Assembly (NCBI RefSeq): GCF_000002985.6
Contig: NC_003283.11
Location: 14,819,501-14,883,500 of the forward strand
Reading direction: 5' to 3'
From: Caenorhabditis elegans
Taxonomy: Eukaryota > Nematoda > Chromadorea > Rhabditida > Rhabditidae
Length of the DNA: 64,000 nucleotides
The translations under genes and the position numbers were made by a program. A model generated the notes under the pieces. The model was not told the origin of the DNA and made no database searches. It worked only from the letters and a program-made list of their open reading frames with translations. Positions 1 through 10,095 of this stretch are shown piece after piece (the first letter of the stretch is position 1; the number at the start of each line of letters is the position of its first letter).

Positions 1-2358
1 TGCCATGAACGTATGGCTGAATATTGAAAGTTGTCGACTGAGCGATGAACTCAATGACTTTTTTCTTTTTCAAAAAATTTCTTATATTGCTAATTAAATT
101 ACTCGATGTTATATAATTATTTTTTTCTTCAATTCTTCTAACATTTTCATTTACGTCCAAATTCAACATGACTCATGCAAACATACCGCCTCCGACACAA
201 AAACCTATTCTTTTCGCGCACTTTCCGTCAACTCGAACACCTTTTGCCAAATAAGAGGCTAGCTTGTACTCTAAACGGTTATTTGTCGTTATTTTATGGA
301 AAAGTATTAGTATTAAGCGTGGGGCAGTGAATACTTTTATTTCTTTAAAAAATGCAGAATGGTCCCTAAATATTAAATTTCTCAACAGGAATTTAAAAGC
401 AATTTCTTTATTCTATCAGATGTTTTGCACCTCCTCCGTTAAATAGAACATGAAATTTTTCCTTCATCTAAGTTTTAGATTTCGTCAATCCTATATTTCC
501 AAAATTGTCACTCACTTCTGGAGGCATAGATCGGATTTTGCCAATCTGTTTCTAAGTAAAATTGGTCTGAAAAATTCAGTTTAGTGAAGCCGATTTTAAT
601 GAAGAAGCTCTATTTTTAATTTATGAAATTATAAAGTGTTCTAATTTTTGCGAGAACATAACATTGTGTTGACTGTGGAAACTTTCAAATTGCCAATTTA
701 ATGTTTTTCTTGCTAATCACGTTTCTTGCTAATCACGCAAATCTTGAAATTTTCCGATCTCGGTAAATGGCAAATTCGGCAAATTTGCCGAACTCGGTAA
801 ATGGCAAATTCGGAAAATTTGCAGCACAGCCCTTTTAACTATTCACATTCTTAAATTTATTCATGAATTTTTATTCAATCTTACATTTTCCAACTTCCCT
901 AACTCTCAGTTTCGAAACTTGTGCAGTGTGTCTCTCCAACATTCCGCCCCCACTGATCTCTTCTCTTCCAACTGATCCAACATCTCGAGAATCCCAACGA
1001 AATAGTGTTGATATTGAAGAGACTTAGATGTGAAGTAGAAGAAAGATAGGATGAGATTCTGTGTGTGATAGAAGGAGCACATGCTGCTGTAAAAAAGATG
1101 GAGGTGGAGTTGATGAAGAGGCAGTGAGAGATGAAGAGAACGAAAACACCAACAACAATCACTTTTAACGCTGATTGTGAATTAGGTTCCTTGGTTTATT
1201 GATTGATTATTTGAAGCATAACTTTTCCGTAATAGCATTGCAAATCGAATGTATATTTTTAAAAACATCTTCCATGTTTTGATTCTTGAAAATTAATTGG
1301 CTAAATTTTTATACCTTTCTTTGAAAAATATAACTTACTTCGTAACTACAGTTCTGTTACAGTAATTTTTCCAAAAAATATACCATAAGATAAGGATAGG
1401 AACCAAATTTCAATTTAGAGTGATGGTTAATCGCCACAGTCTGTTTGAATTGACCTAATTTTTTATCATTTACAAACTAGACGAATCGTTAGCAGAAGTA
1501 ATATAATATTTTTCTTGAATATAGTTCTTATTATTGATTCCAGTCAATTCTAAAATGTTATCTACTGATTTTCCTTCAATTTTTCCGAATTGTTCCAACT
1601 CGATCTGTGTCTTTCATCTTGTTTTTGATACAATAATAAATTGCTGGGCTGGATAATTTTTTGAAACTATTTATTTGATACATAACGAACGATTTGCACA
1701 GATTTTTTGAGCAAACTTTTTGAACAAAAAGCAGAACTAAAAATTCTTACCAAATTGTAATTATAATTTTTTCAGTAAACTGGTGAAAAGTTTGTTTTTC
1801 TAAATAGAACATTAAATATTTTGGAAAATGGCTATCGAAAAAATAATGTTTGATAAAACTATTTTGATAGTTATATTTGTCCATTTTGAAAACAATATAA
1901 TTGACGAGGAATGATTGTAATGTTATTTTATTTGATTTGTCATGAACTCATAAAATACTATTTAGTTCGAAAACTGTTTTTTTTAATCCTTTTTGCTCTC
2001 AAATCCAAATAAATATTCAAATTTTTGGTAGTCAAACTCTACTTAATTACTTATTCTTGTTCCCATATTCCTTTCCTAAATACTTTTCCATTTATTTAGC
2101 ATTATGTGAATTGTACAAAACACACAATCTTCAGTTTCTTCCTTCATTTCTAATGGCAAATTTTTCTTCGGCTCTTTTTGCCACAAAAAACATTTTTAAA
2201 CTCTTTCCTTCTGTTCTTCCCGTCAAAAATTGCTTCTCGGATCTTCGAGTATCTCTCTTTTTTGAAAAGAAAAACATGTGCGAACTATAACGTTACTTTT
2301 CTTTTCAACACGATTTGTGGATTTTTGTTGAGAAAAACAAAAATAAATTTCCAGAATA
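1..2358. other. Unassigned upstream stretch, no confident gene
   Basis: AT-rich sequence with no convincing gene. A possible plus-strand terminal exon runs from 910 (after a CTCTCAG acceptor) to a TAG at 1025-1027, reading about 39 residues that begin FETCAVCLSNIPPP. No upstream exon could be matched, so it may be the tail of a gene starting outside the window or chance. A 19-bp sequence (cggtaaatggcaaattcgg) occurs at 761-779 and again at 795-813, part of a worm dispersed repeat. The rest looks intergenic. Confidence 0.5.
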
Positions 2359-3855
2359 ATGGTAAAAATAGTAACGGATGGTGATTACGTTCCCTGGTAC
2401 AGTCGGAGAGCTCCACCAGTTTTCTGTTTTCCATGCCTTCCAGCTTACATGGGTATTTGGCCAGCAAGGTGAGACTTTTTGAAAAAGTAAAATTTGCATT
2501 ATAGTTATTGGATTTTACAGAAAATGTGTTCTGATAATCGGAGCACTTCTTTTCTTCTTCGGAGTCATTATTCTTCTGGCAATGCTTCTCACCTGTATTG
2601 CAATTGAATGTGCTGGAGTGTAAGTTTTTTTTTAAATAATAATCCTACAAAATTGACAATAGGTTAATTTAGAAAACCGTTTGATTTATTTAAGAATAAT
2701 GCAATTTTTGTTGGAAAAATAATCTCAAACCCAAGATTTTTATGGTTACTTTAAGATTTGTTTACCGTTTTTTTTTAATTTTTTACCGAAAACAAACAAT
2801 ATATCCAAGTTAACTATAGATACTTAGAAGATATAAATTTAAAAAATTAAATTGACTAAAAAAGTTTGTCGTATCAAAATTGGCAGTTTTGTAGAGTTCC
2901 TGTAGATTCCCCGCTTATTTTTGATTCGATACTTGCACTTTTACACGGAATTCTAAAAAAAATTCCAAAAGTGTTTTATCATTTTCTTTTTTTTTAATGA
3001 AATCAAAATTGTCCAAATTGTGAAAGGAAATAAATTTTGAATGTCAGATGACTGAAAAAATTGTTTTTAGGTGAAACAAATCCTTTAAAAAACAAAAATA
3101 AATAAATAAATTATGCCAAGTTTGAAAAACAGTTTTTTACAGTGCCTCCGCTTTGATCCCACTGGCTCTGATCCTCATCATTGTCGGAATTCTTCTTTTC
3201 CATTGCGGATATGCAGCTCATCTCTTGGATAATCATGGTGAAATCCCAATCAAAAAGACAACTACAACTACAACCACAACAGTAATGGATCCAGAATCTC
3301 ACGAAGACGAGATCAGACTATTTGAGACTGTGCATAGAGAGCAAGTTCCAAATGTGAGTCGAAGAATTTATTTGATGTTATTTCTTAAAAACAAGGTTTT
3401 CAGGTAAGACAAGGATTCTGGCAATTCGACGAGAATCTCTCATGGCAAGCAGCTTCAAATCCATATCCAATTCAGTAAGTTTTTGTTTCAAGTATCTGCA
3501 TAGTGTTGTAAAAAAAGTTAAATAAATATAGAAGTATACACCAATTTCAAAAGAACCTTTTAAGAAAAGTGCCCTTCAAACTAGAAAAAACTTGATCTGA
3601 GTTTTTTAGGCAATTTTCCATCAAAATAAGTAGCTTTTAGTGGGACATTTGCAAATAATAAACTGAAAAATTTCTTCAATCTTTTATTTTTTAATGACCT
3701 TTCTTTAATTTGGCATTTCAGACTTTTGTCCAAGAAAGTACCGAAAATACGTAAATTAGTTTTAAAAAATGCTCTCCCAGCTAGTCAATTTTTTAATTAT
3801 TTTTTCTTCTTTCAGACACACTCTCAAAAACTGCCTTGAACGTCAACCATACTGA
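2359..3855 (+). CDS. Small protein with two membrane segments, unknown function
   Basis: Five exons keep one open frame: 2359-2468, 2521-2619, 3143-3353, 3404-3474 and 3816-3855, giving 176 residues. The start ATG lies 4 bases after a TTTCCAG acceptor, as in trans-spliced or 5'-UTR-spliced worm genes. A short N-terminal part with aromatic, proline and cysteine residues is followed by a hydrophobic segment in exon 2 (about residues 38-65) and a second at the start of exon 3 (about residues 73-95). After them comes a run of eight threonines and an acidic, polar C-terminal half ending ERQPY. The two close hydrophobic segments suggest a hairpin membrane protein with a cytosolic or lumenal tail. 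I do not recognise the family. Its last exon is duplicated about 1.1 kb downstream. Confidence 0.8.
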
Positions 3856-3984
3856 TCATCCTTCTTGCCATGCTTTTCATTTGATTGTTATCACTTTTAT
3901 ACAATTTTTTTCTTGAATATTTCTAACAAGCATTTTCTAGTCAACATTTTCCAAATTTTCCTTATCGATGAATTTTTGTACAGT

Positions 3985-4045
3985 TTGGAACAACATACAT
4001 TTTATGGACAATGCTCATTGGAATATCTTATGTCAGTATCAAAAT
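3985..4045 (+). pseudogene. Fragment of TMEM144 first exon (upstream copy)
   Basis: The stretch around a TTTTATGGACAATGCTCATT match repeats the start of the TMEM144-like first exon at 5120-5170, then diverges after about 30 bases. It sits just downstream of the first gene's stop codon, in the same relative position as the later copy. This shows that the block 'last exon of gene 1 plus start of gene 2' was duplicated as a unit. Confidence 0.6.
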
Positions 4046-4913
4046 GTTGTATAGCATATTTTGATTCATGTCATTGTACAGATTTGAATCATTTCTAAAC
4101 AACTTATGTTGATCTTATTTATCTCTGTCTAAAAAAGTTACATCCTAAATTAGGTATTGTATAATTGTGCAATTACAATTACAGCAACTTCGAAAAGAGG
4201 AACGAAGAGACCAATAGATTCTGGTACCTGTGGATCTGAAATACGCAATTCGTAGTTTTAAAGTAAATGCTGAATTTATCACTTCTTTTTGAGCAGCCAA
4301 TTTCTTGAAAACAACAGCTTTGGCGCTAACTTGAAGAAGAGCACCAGACTGAAAATTTTAAAAATCGACTTTTTTCTATTCACAATACGATTGCTTAATA
4401 AACACTGAACAGAATCAGGTCAAACCCGGAATGCGATTTTTCAGTCTTTCATGATCTGTAGTTTTTATTTTGAAACAAAAGACTGAAAATGTGAACGGCG
4501 TTCCGAAATGGCGACAGTGTTCACGGAGCGATCATTCTGGCGCAACTGCACTCTGGCGAAATGTTTAACCTTTCTGTCATTTTACAGTCAGTTATTTAGG
4601 TACTTTTCGAACTTTCCAAAATTTAACACTGGTTTTAGATCAATCTAGCTTTTTATCATATTTCTACCTAAACTAAAATGTTTAAATTAAGATAATAACA
4701 CAGAAAAGAGCAGTTTTCAAGCATGTAGTGTTCCACAATTAGTTTTCATAGGCAATTTTTTGGGGTATCATTTCGAACTCAATAGTTTCGATACACATAC
4801 CTTTCCATCATTGAAAATGAATGAACAATGATCTTTTTTCATATCTTCTTTTCCCCGAACAACTGCAACCTAGACTACAACATACAGTTTTCCAATTATT
4901 CTTCTTCTTTCAG

Positions 4914-4953
4914 ACACACTCTCAAAAACTGCCTTGAACGTCAACCATACTGA
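4914..4953 (+). pseudogene. Second copy of the terminal exon of the 2359-3855 gene
   Basis: An apparently exact 40-base copy of the exon at 3816-3855, with its TTCTTTCAG acceptor and about 35 bases of the following 3' flank. It could act as an alternative last exon encoding the same nine C-terminal residues, or be an inert duplication scar. Nothing between 3856 and 4913 looks coding. Confidence 0.8.
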
Positions 4954-5136
4954 TCATCCTTCTTGCCATGCTTTTCATTTAATTGTGATCACTTTCATAA
5001 AAAAACATGTCTTGAATATTTTATTGTTTGCTTCTGTCCCATACAACAAATATAACTGACAAATCACTGTTATTTTTTGGCCATAATTTTTTATTGTTTC
5101 CCAATAATACATTTGTTCAGTCTGAAACTACATTTT

Positions 5137-8100
5137 ATGGGCAATGCTCATTGGATTATCAGCATGTCTCGGTGCATCACTTCTACTTGGAACTCTATTT
5201 GTTCCAATCAAAACGGATATTTGACAAGTTTCATGATTTACGCCTATATGGAATTTCCTGGAATATATGGTTTGGCAATGGTTGGTGGAGCTATTTGGTC
5301 GACAAGTTAGTTTTAAAAATACGGTAAAATTAAGAAAGATATATGTAAATTTGAAGTTCAAACGTATATGTATTGCATGAAAGTCTATTGTTCACTCGAT
5401 CATTTTGGAGCAACTCAATAGGGATTGCAAGTCTGATTTTTGAACAATTATTTCAAGTTAAAAGGAAGAATCCAGCTCTGTTAAAGAAATTATGAGTTCT
5501 AAATTCTTATGAGCTATCAAGAACCAAACCATAGCGCTATTAAAAAGATCCCAAATTTTGAGGAAATTCTTTAGAAAAACGATTTTTCTTGTCCGGAGAA
5601 CTAACTGGTGGAGCGCAATACTACCAAAGAATTTTAATTGGCAGTTTTCTGCTAACTTTCGTTCTCCAATTAAAAACTCTAACAACTTTTGATAAATGCG
5701 AAGTTAGACTGATAATATTTAATTTCATTGTCCTTATAGGAAGGGGTGATCATAGTTTGGCAAATATCAGTATATCGATGAGCTTGTTGCTCGAACAATG
5801 GTAACTATTCGAAACAGGGCTGTGCGGCATTTTTTAGGCAAACGCACAAACTGATACATGATATATCCAACTTTTTTCCATCCAAAATTAATTCAGAAAA
5901 AGGTTTTTTATAATATCTATTTTTGATGAAAAGCTTCATAAACGCCTAAAAAGCCTAAAAGCCAAATAGTACCTAAAATTTGTCGTTAGCCGAAAAACTT
6001 TTTACGGCACTTTTACGGCACGGCACTTTTTCGGCACGGCACTTTTTCGGCAAACGGCAACTTTCAGGCACTATTTGATGTGTTTTTGAAGCTTTTCAAC
6101 AAAAGTAATTGTCATTTTAAGATGGACCGAATCTTTTTATAAAGTTCTATATCAATTTTGGATGAAAAAGTTATCATATTGAAAAAAACCGTTTTGTGCG
6201 TTTGCCGAAAAAATATCTATTGCATATTGAAGTTACAATGAGCAATTCAATGAAAAATCTCCATAAGTGACAGTGCACCTTTAAGGTTTCTTGCCTTTCC
6301 GGCTTTGAATATTAAAGCTTGGCAGTCGGACTACTCGGCGTTTGCCGCCAGCTTCCTACCCAAGGCTTCGCAACTTCTTACCCAAGCCTTGCCCAAAAAA
6401 TAAAAACATTTATAAGGAGTTGCCAAGACTTGGGTAAACCTTGGGCAAGAGTTGGGCGCCGCCTCAAAAATGAAAAAAGTCGGGGACTACCTCGTCGTCT
6501 CGAGGCGTCGCCCAAGTCTTACCGAAGTCTTACCCAAGTTTTGCCAATTTCTTACCCAATTTATACCTGTGTGTTGAACTTTCATCGCATTTCCCGTTGT
6601 CCCGAAGTCTTACCTGCTGAGCCACGATGGTCGCGCAAAGAGATGCACACTAGTAATAATATATCGTACTCATATTCTGATAGATATTTTTGAGGAAGTA
6701 TCAGACATATCGGATTGATACGGTAGTCTCACATACCTTATTTCATTTGTTTTCAAGTGTGCTCCCTGATGATTCTAAGTTCAGAATTTACAGAATTACT
6801 GTAATTCATGTTTGTTTCATGTCTTTCAATAACGGTCAATTTTATACAAGTTTACATTTCAAAGGAACAGTTCAGTCTTTGAAAAATTCAAAATGACTGA
6901 CTAGGAGAAGAATCATCCTGAAGATAACTTTTCTTTTTATTTTTAGATGAGAGAAAAAGCAAACCTTGTTCGTACATTTTTTTTAAACAATGTTAGCCAT
7001 TTGAAGGGACAAGTTTTCCTATGAATTCTTTCAATTACATCGAAATTCTTCTATTTTAAATACAAATTACTCAAAAGACAAAATGTCGATTTACGCTAAA
7101 CATTGCGCAGGCGGGATTTCGGAATCTTGTTCGTTCTTTACATCTGCAAACTTGGGTAAGAAGTTGGCAAGACTTGGCTAAGACTTGGGCAAGACTCGGG
7201 CGAGGGAGTTTACACTAGAATTGTTGAAGTTTGGTAAGACTTGGGCATACTCTGGGCTAGAAGTTGGCAAGAGTTGGGTAAGAAGCTGGAAAGCCCCAAA
7301 CTTGGGGAAGAAGCTGCCGGGAATTGCCGAGTAAGAACTCATGACCCACCTAAAAGAGCCATACAATACAAAAACATTTTATTACAAATATGATATGATA
7401 TGAATTGTGTTAACCAAAATTTCTTGTGGCGGTTTTCTCCGATCGATCTAGATGAGATCCTCGTTGGCAGCTTCAATGCTGAGTCCAATCCAAGCCATTG
7501 CAGTGTAGGCGAGAGTTGAAGCAACAAGGACGGCAGTGTAGATGGCATTCATCTTGAGGTGTTGTTGGGAGAGTTATTGGGATCGATTTGATCGTGATTT
7601 GAATGACAATTTCCTCCTTATTTATACCAACTATTTGTCATCATTTTGCTGATAACATCTATCAAAAAAAAAAACAAAGTTCAATTAAAAAAAAACATTG
7701 AAAAATAAGAAAAAAAATTAATTAAAAACGTTTTTAAAAATTGAAGTTAAAAATTATTGAATTGAAATTCAGATTCTAAACTACGATTACTTTAAAATTT
7801 CAGCCAACTGCTTTGCAGTCCAAATCATGTCTCATGTGGGAATGGCAATGTTCATGCTTTTTGCGTCTTCAATATCTTGTCTGACAGGCTGGGCAATATC
7901 TAGATTCGGTCTATTTGGTGTACCTTCCGCCGTTCCAATGAGCATTTTACTCAATTATAATGGGATTATTTTACTAATAGTTGGGTAAGTTGACGGTTAA
8001 AATACCAGAATTCTTCAATAACCTGATAAAAATTATTAAAAATGGAACAATTTATCTTATTATCTGGCCTAAAATTTACCTGAAGCAGGAGTATCATTAC

Positions 8101-9695
8101 AACGGATTTTGTAAAACTGAAAAAAACTGAATTTTCACGACATTTAACTTTTCATCAAAAAACTGACATTCGGACATTTTAGCTTTATCATTTATCATTT
8201 AGCACATTAAAGTTTATGCTCTAAATTTAAAATGTACATTTCAGGTCTTCAATCTATCCATTTATCAAGGTCAATGTGGTTGGGTCGGTTGCTTCTGATA
8301 CTGTACTACCTATGGTATAGGCGGGAATTGAATGCAAAAAGAAATATATTTTTTCAGGAAAAACTGCACCAGCATACTCAAAATACGGAAGACAACGTTA
8401 CCATTAGTTACTGGAAAAAAGTGATTGCATGGATTGGAACAGTGATTGTTGGATTATCATTGGGAGTAATGACAACTCCAGTCACTTTACTCATGGTGAG
8501 TTTCAAAAGTTAAGTTAAACATTTTTCCAAAGTCACGACATGGGGTCTTGGAACGACCGAAACTTTTCAGCTACCGTACCCTTTTTATTTTCAATTCCCG
8601 CTTTTTGACTTTTCTTCAATAAAAATACTGTTACTATAGCTGGAACGTTTCGCTCGTGAGAGGATCCTTCCTGTGCAGGACTTGAGCAAGAGGTTTTGGA
8701 GTGAGAATTGGTGTTTCTTGGACATTTAAAACAATTTGACAGAAAAGTATTGAACATTTTAAATCTCCTGCCAAGGTCTCCCATCGTTGAGTCTCACACG
8801 ATTCGTTAAGAAAACATTCAAAAATCAAGCCATGGGCGGAGCTTATTTGGAGATAACTTTCGGCAGAGATGCCAATATCACAAAGAGAGATTTGCGAAGA
8901 ATGGGGATGCTTTCAAAGTTTTCCACCTCCTCCAAGATACTGGGTTTTCTTCTTTTTAAATTAAAACTGACAGTTTCCACGCGGTGCCAGAGTGTCTCAT
9001 TTCGGCTTGATCTACGTAGATCTACAAAAAATGTGGGAGAAGAGACGCAGAGACGTCACATTTTTCTGGGCAAAACAATCCCGCATTTTTTGTAGATCAA
9101 ACCGTAGTGGGACAGCCCGGCACCACGTGAGTTTTCAGACCCGTCACGACATCTACCCAAAATCATCTGAAATTACGTCACCCGTCTCGTTTCACTTTTC
9201 ATTTTTCACAGGAGTAATGATTGTTTCAGTAATAATCTTCATTGCTTATTGTTTTGTGCGGTAAGTGGAAAACGTTTCCACTGGAAACTAATTGTTGATA
9301 TTTAAAAAATTCCGAAAAACTAGAATTAAAATTTTCTAACTATCGTAATATTTTATTTTCAGCAAGGGAAAACCCTCAATTCCTCCAAAAATAGTGATTC
9401 CTTCAATGCTCAGTGGTGTATTCTTTTCTGGAGCAATGGCTTGTTTCTTCATTGCCAATGAACAGCTATCACCAACAATTTCTTATCCAATCTGTATGAT
9501 GGCACCTGGATGGATAACTTCAGCATGGAGCGTTTTCTATTTCAGAGAAATTTCTGTAAGTTTTTAACAAACTGAAATAGATTCAATCAGTGTTGTTTCC
9601 AGGGTCGCCGCAATCTACTTCTCCTCGGTACTGCATACGGCTTCACACTTTTCGGAGTTCTTGTTATAACAGCGTCTCGAGTAGTCCAATTATGA
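5137..9695 (+). CDS. TMEM144-family multi-spanning membrane protein, altered N-terminus
   Basis: Seven exons can be joined in frame: 5137-5305, 7804-7984, 8245-8314, 8358-8495, 9139-9260, 9363-9555 and 9603-9695, giving 321 residues (human TMEM144, about 345, has ten membrane segments of the drug/metabolite-transporter type). Exons 2-7 carry family-like stretches such as LTGWAISRFGLFGVP, LNYNGI and a Gly-rich C-terminal helix (GTAYGFTLFGVLV). The first exon is odd. The family's first membrane segment (GLSACLGASLLLGTLFVPIK) is visible at about 5144-5206, but in a different frame from the one spliced onward, and the usual segment after FVPxK is missing. Intron 1 is 2.5 kb and holds a fold-back element and a peptide gene on the other strand. 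The protein may be functional with a new N-terminus or may be decaying. Confidence 0.65.
5815..6090. repeat. GGCAC-rich dispersed repeat in TMEM144-like intron
   Basis: Begins with gctgtgcggcattttt and contains tandem short units of the type ggcacggcactttttc at about 6010-6060. A gctgtgcggcatt match recurs near 46972. It resembles a worm dispersed repeat and has no coding potential. Confidence 0.5.
6329..7337. mobile_element. Fold-back (long inverted repeat) element, about 1 kb
   Basis: The left arm (about 6329-6560) and right arm (about 7150-7337) are imperfect inverted copies about 200 bases long. They are built from many degenerate units of 'cttacccaagtcttgcc' type on the left and 'ggcaagacttgggtaag' type on the right. 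The outer ends match as inverted sequences (actcggc...gccagcttcc and its complement). The centre (6560-7150) is AT-rich with no transposase reading frame. This is the architecture of a non-autonomous fold-back DNA element. No clear target-site duplication was identified. Confidence 0.7.
7448..7552 (-). CDS. 34-residue hydrophobic peptide gene, copy A
   Basis: Single-exon 105-base frame encoding 34 residues, starting MNAIYTAVLVASTLAYTAMA and ending EAANEDLI. The N-terminal two thirds is a signal peptide or single membrane segment, with a possible cleavage site after TAMA. The tail is short and acidic. It is nearly identical to three other copies in this window (58848, 60935, 63539), including about 100 bases of upstream sequence with a TATA-like box (7619-7626) and TGATAA (7650-7655). 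From memory it resembles the nematode-specific peptide family group A (nspa); the member name was not established. This copy differs at the C-terminus (LI instead of MI/MF) and lies antisense inside the first intron of the TMEM144-like gene. Confidence 0.8.
   Translation of the reverse strand: MNAIYTAVLVASTLAYTAMAWIGLSIEAANEDLI
9010..9128. mobile_element. Short palindromic repeat (MITE-like) in intron
   Basis: Inverted ends gatctacaaaaaatg / cattttttgtagatc surround about 60 bases and are followed by a gggacagcccggcaccacgtg-type end. I recognise this as a very common C. elegans dispersed sequence. It lies in the intron before the 9139 exon, and its right end is only about 11 bases from that exon's splice acceptor. 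Confidence 0.7.
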
Positions 9696-10095
9696 GGACA
9701 AGCTTTTATATAATAAAGAGAAACTTATTTACGATAGACAAAAGACATTGTTTGGGGACTGAATTGGGAATTGAGAGAAAATAAATGTACCAAAATTGTG
9801 ACAAGATATACAGTACAAATAATTATGAATCGGTTGGGGGTTGGATGCATTAGGTGGGTAGGTATTGGTGGGAAATAGTAAGCAATAGATGTTGCTTGAA
9901 TCTACTTGATCGACTTACATTCTACAAGAAGACACGCATTATGGGAAAAGCCTGAAAATGTCAAAAAAAAAATTGAGGAAAATTTGATAGAAGCGATTTT
10001 GGGTTTGGGTGGGGATGATAAATATCAAAATGCGGAATTTTTTGGGATGAGGGAAAGGAAAAACAATGGCAAAGTGTGTTCGGATGGCAATCGAT
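9696..10095. other. Convergent 3' ends of TMEM144-like gene and ret-1
   Basis: Two plus-strand AATAAA signals, at 9712-9717 and near 9779, fit cleavage sites for the upstream gene. The rest is the expected 3'-UTR space of ret-1 on the minus strand. No other gene is seen. Confidence 0.6.

Noticed and set aside
899-1162. Minus-strand open frame of 87 residues with a hydrophobic start
   Set aside because: No splice or start context, and the opposite strand offers an equally good exon-like reading; composition looks like the shadow of purine-rich plus-strand sequence.
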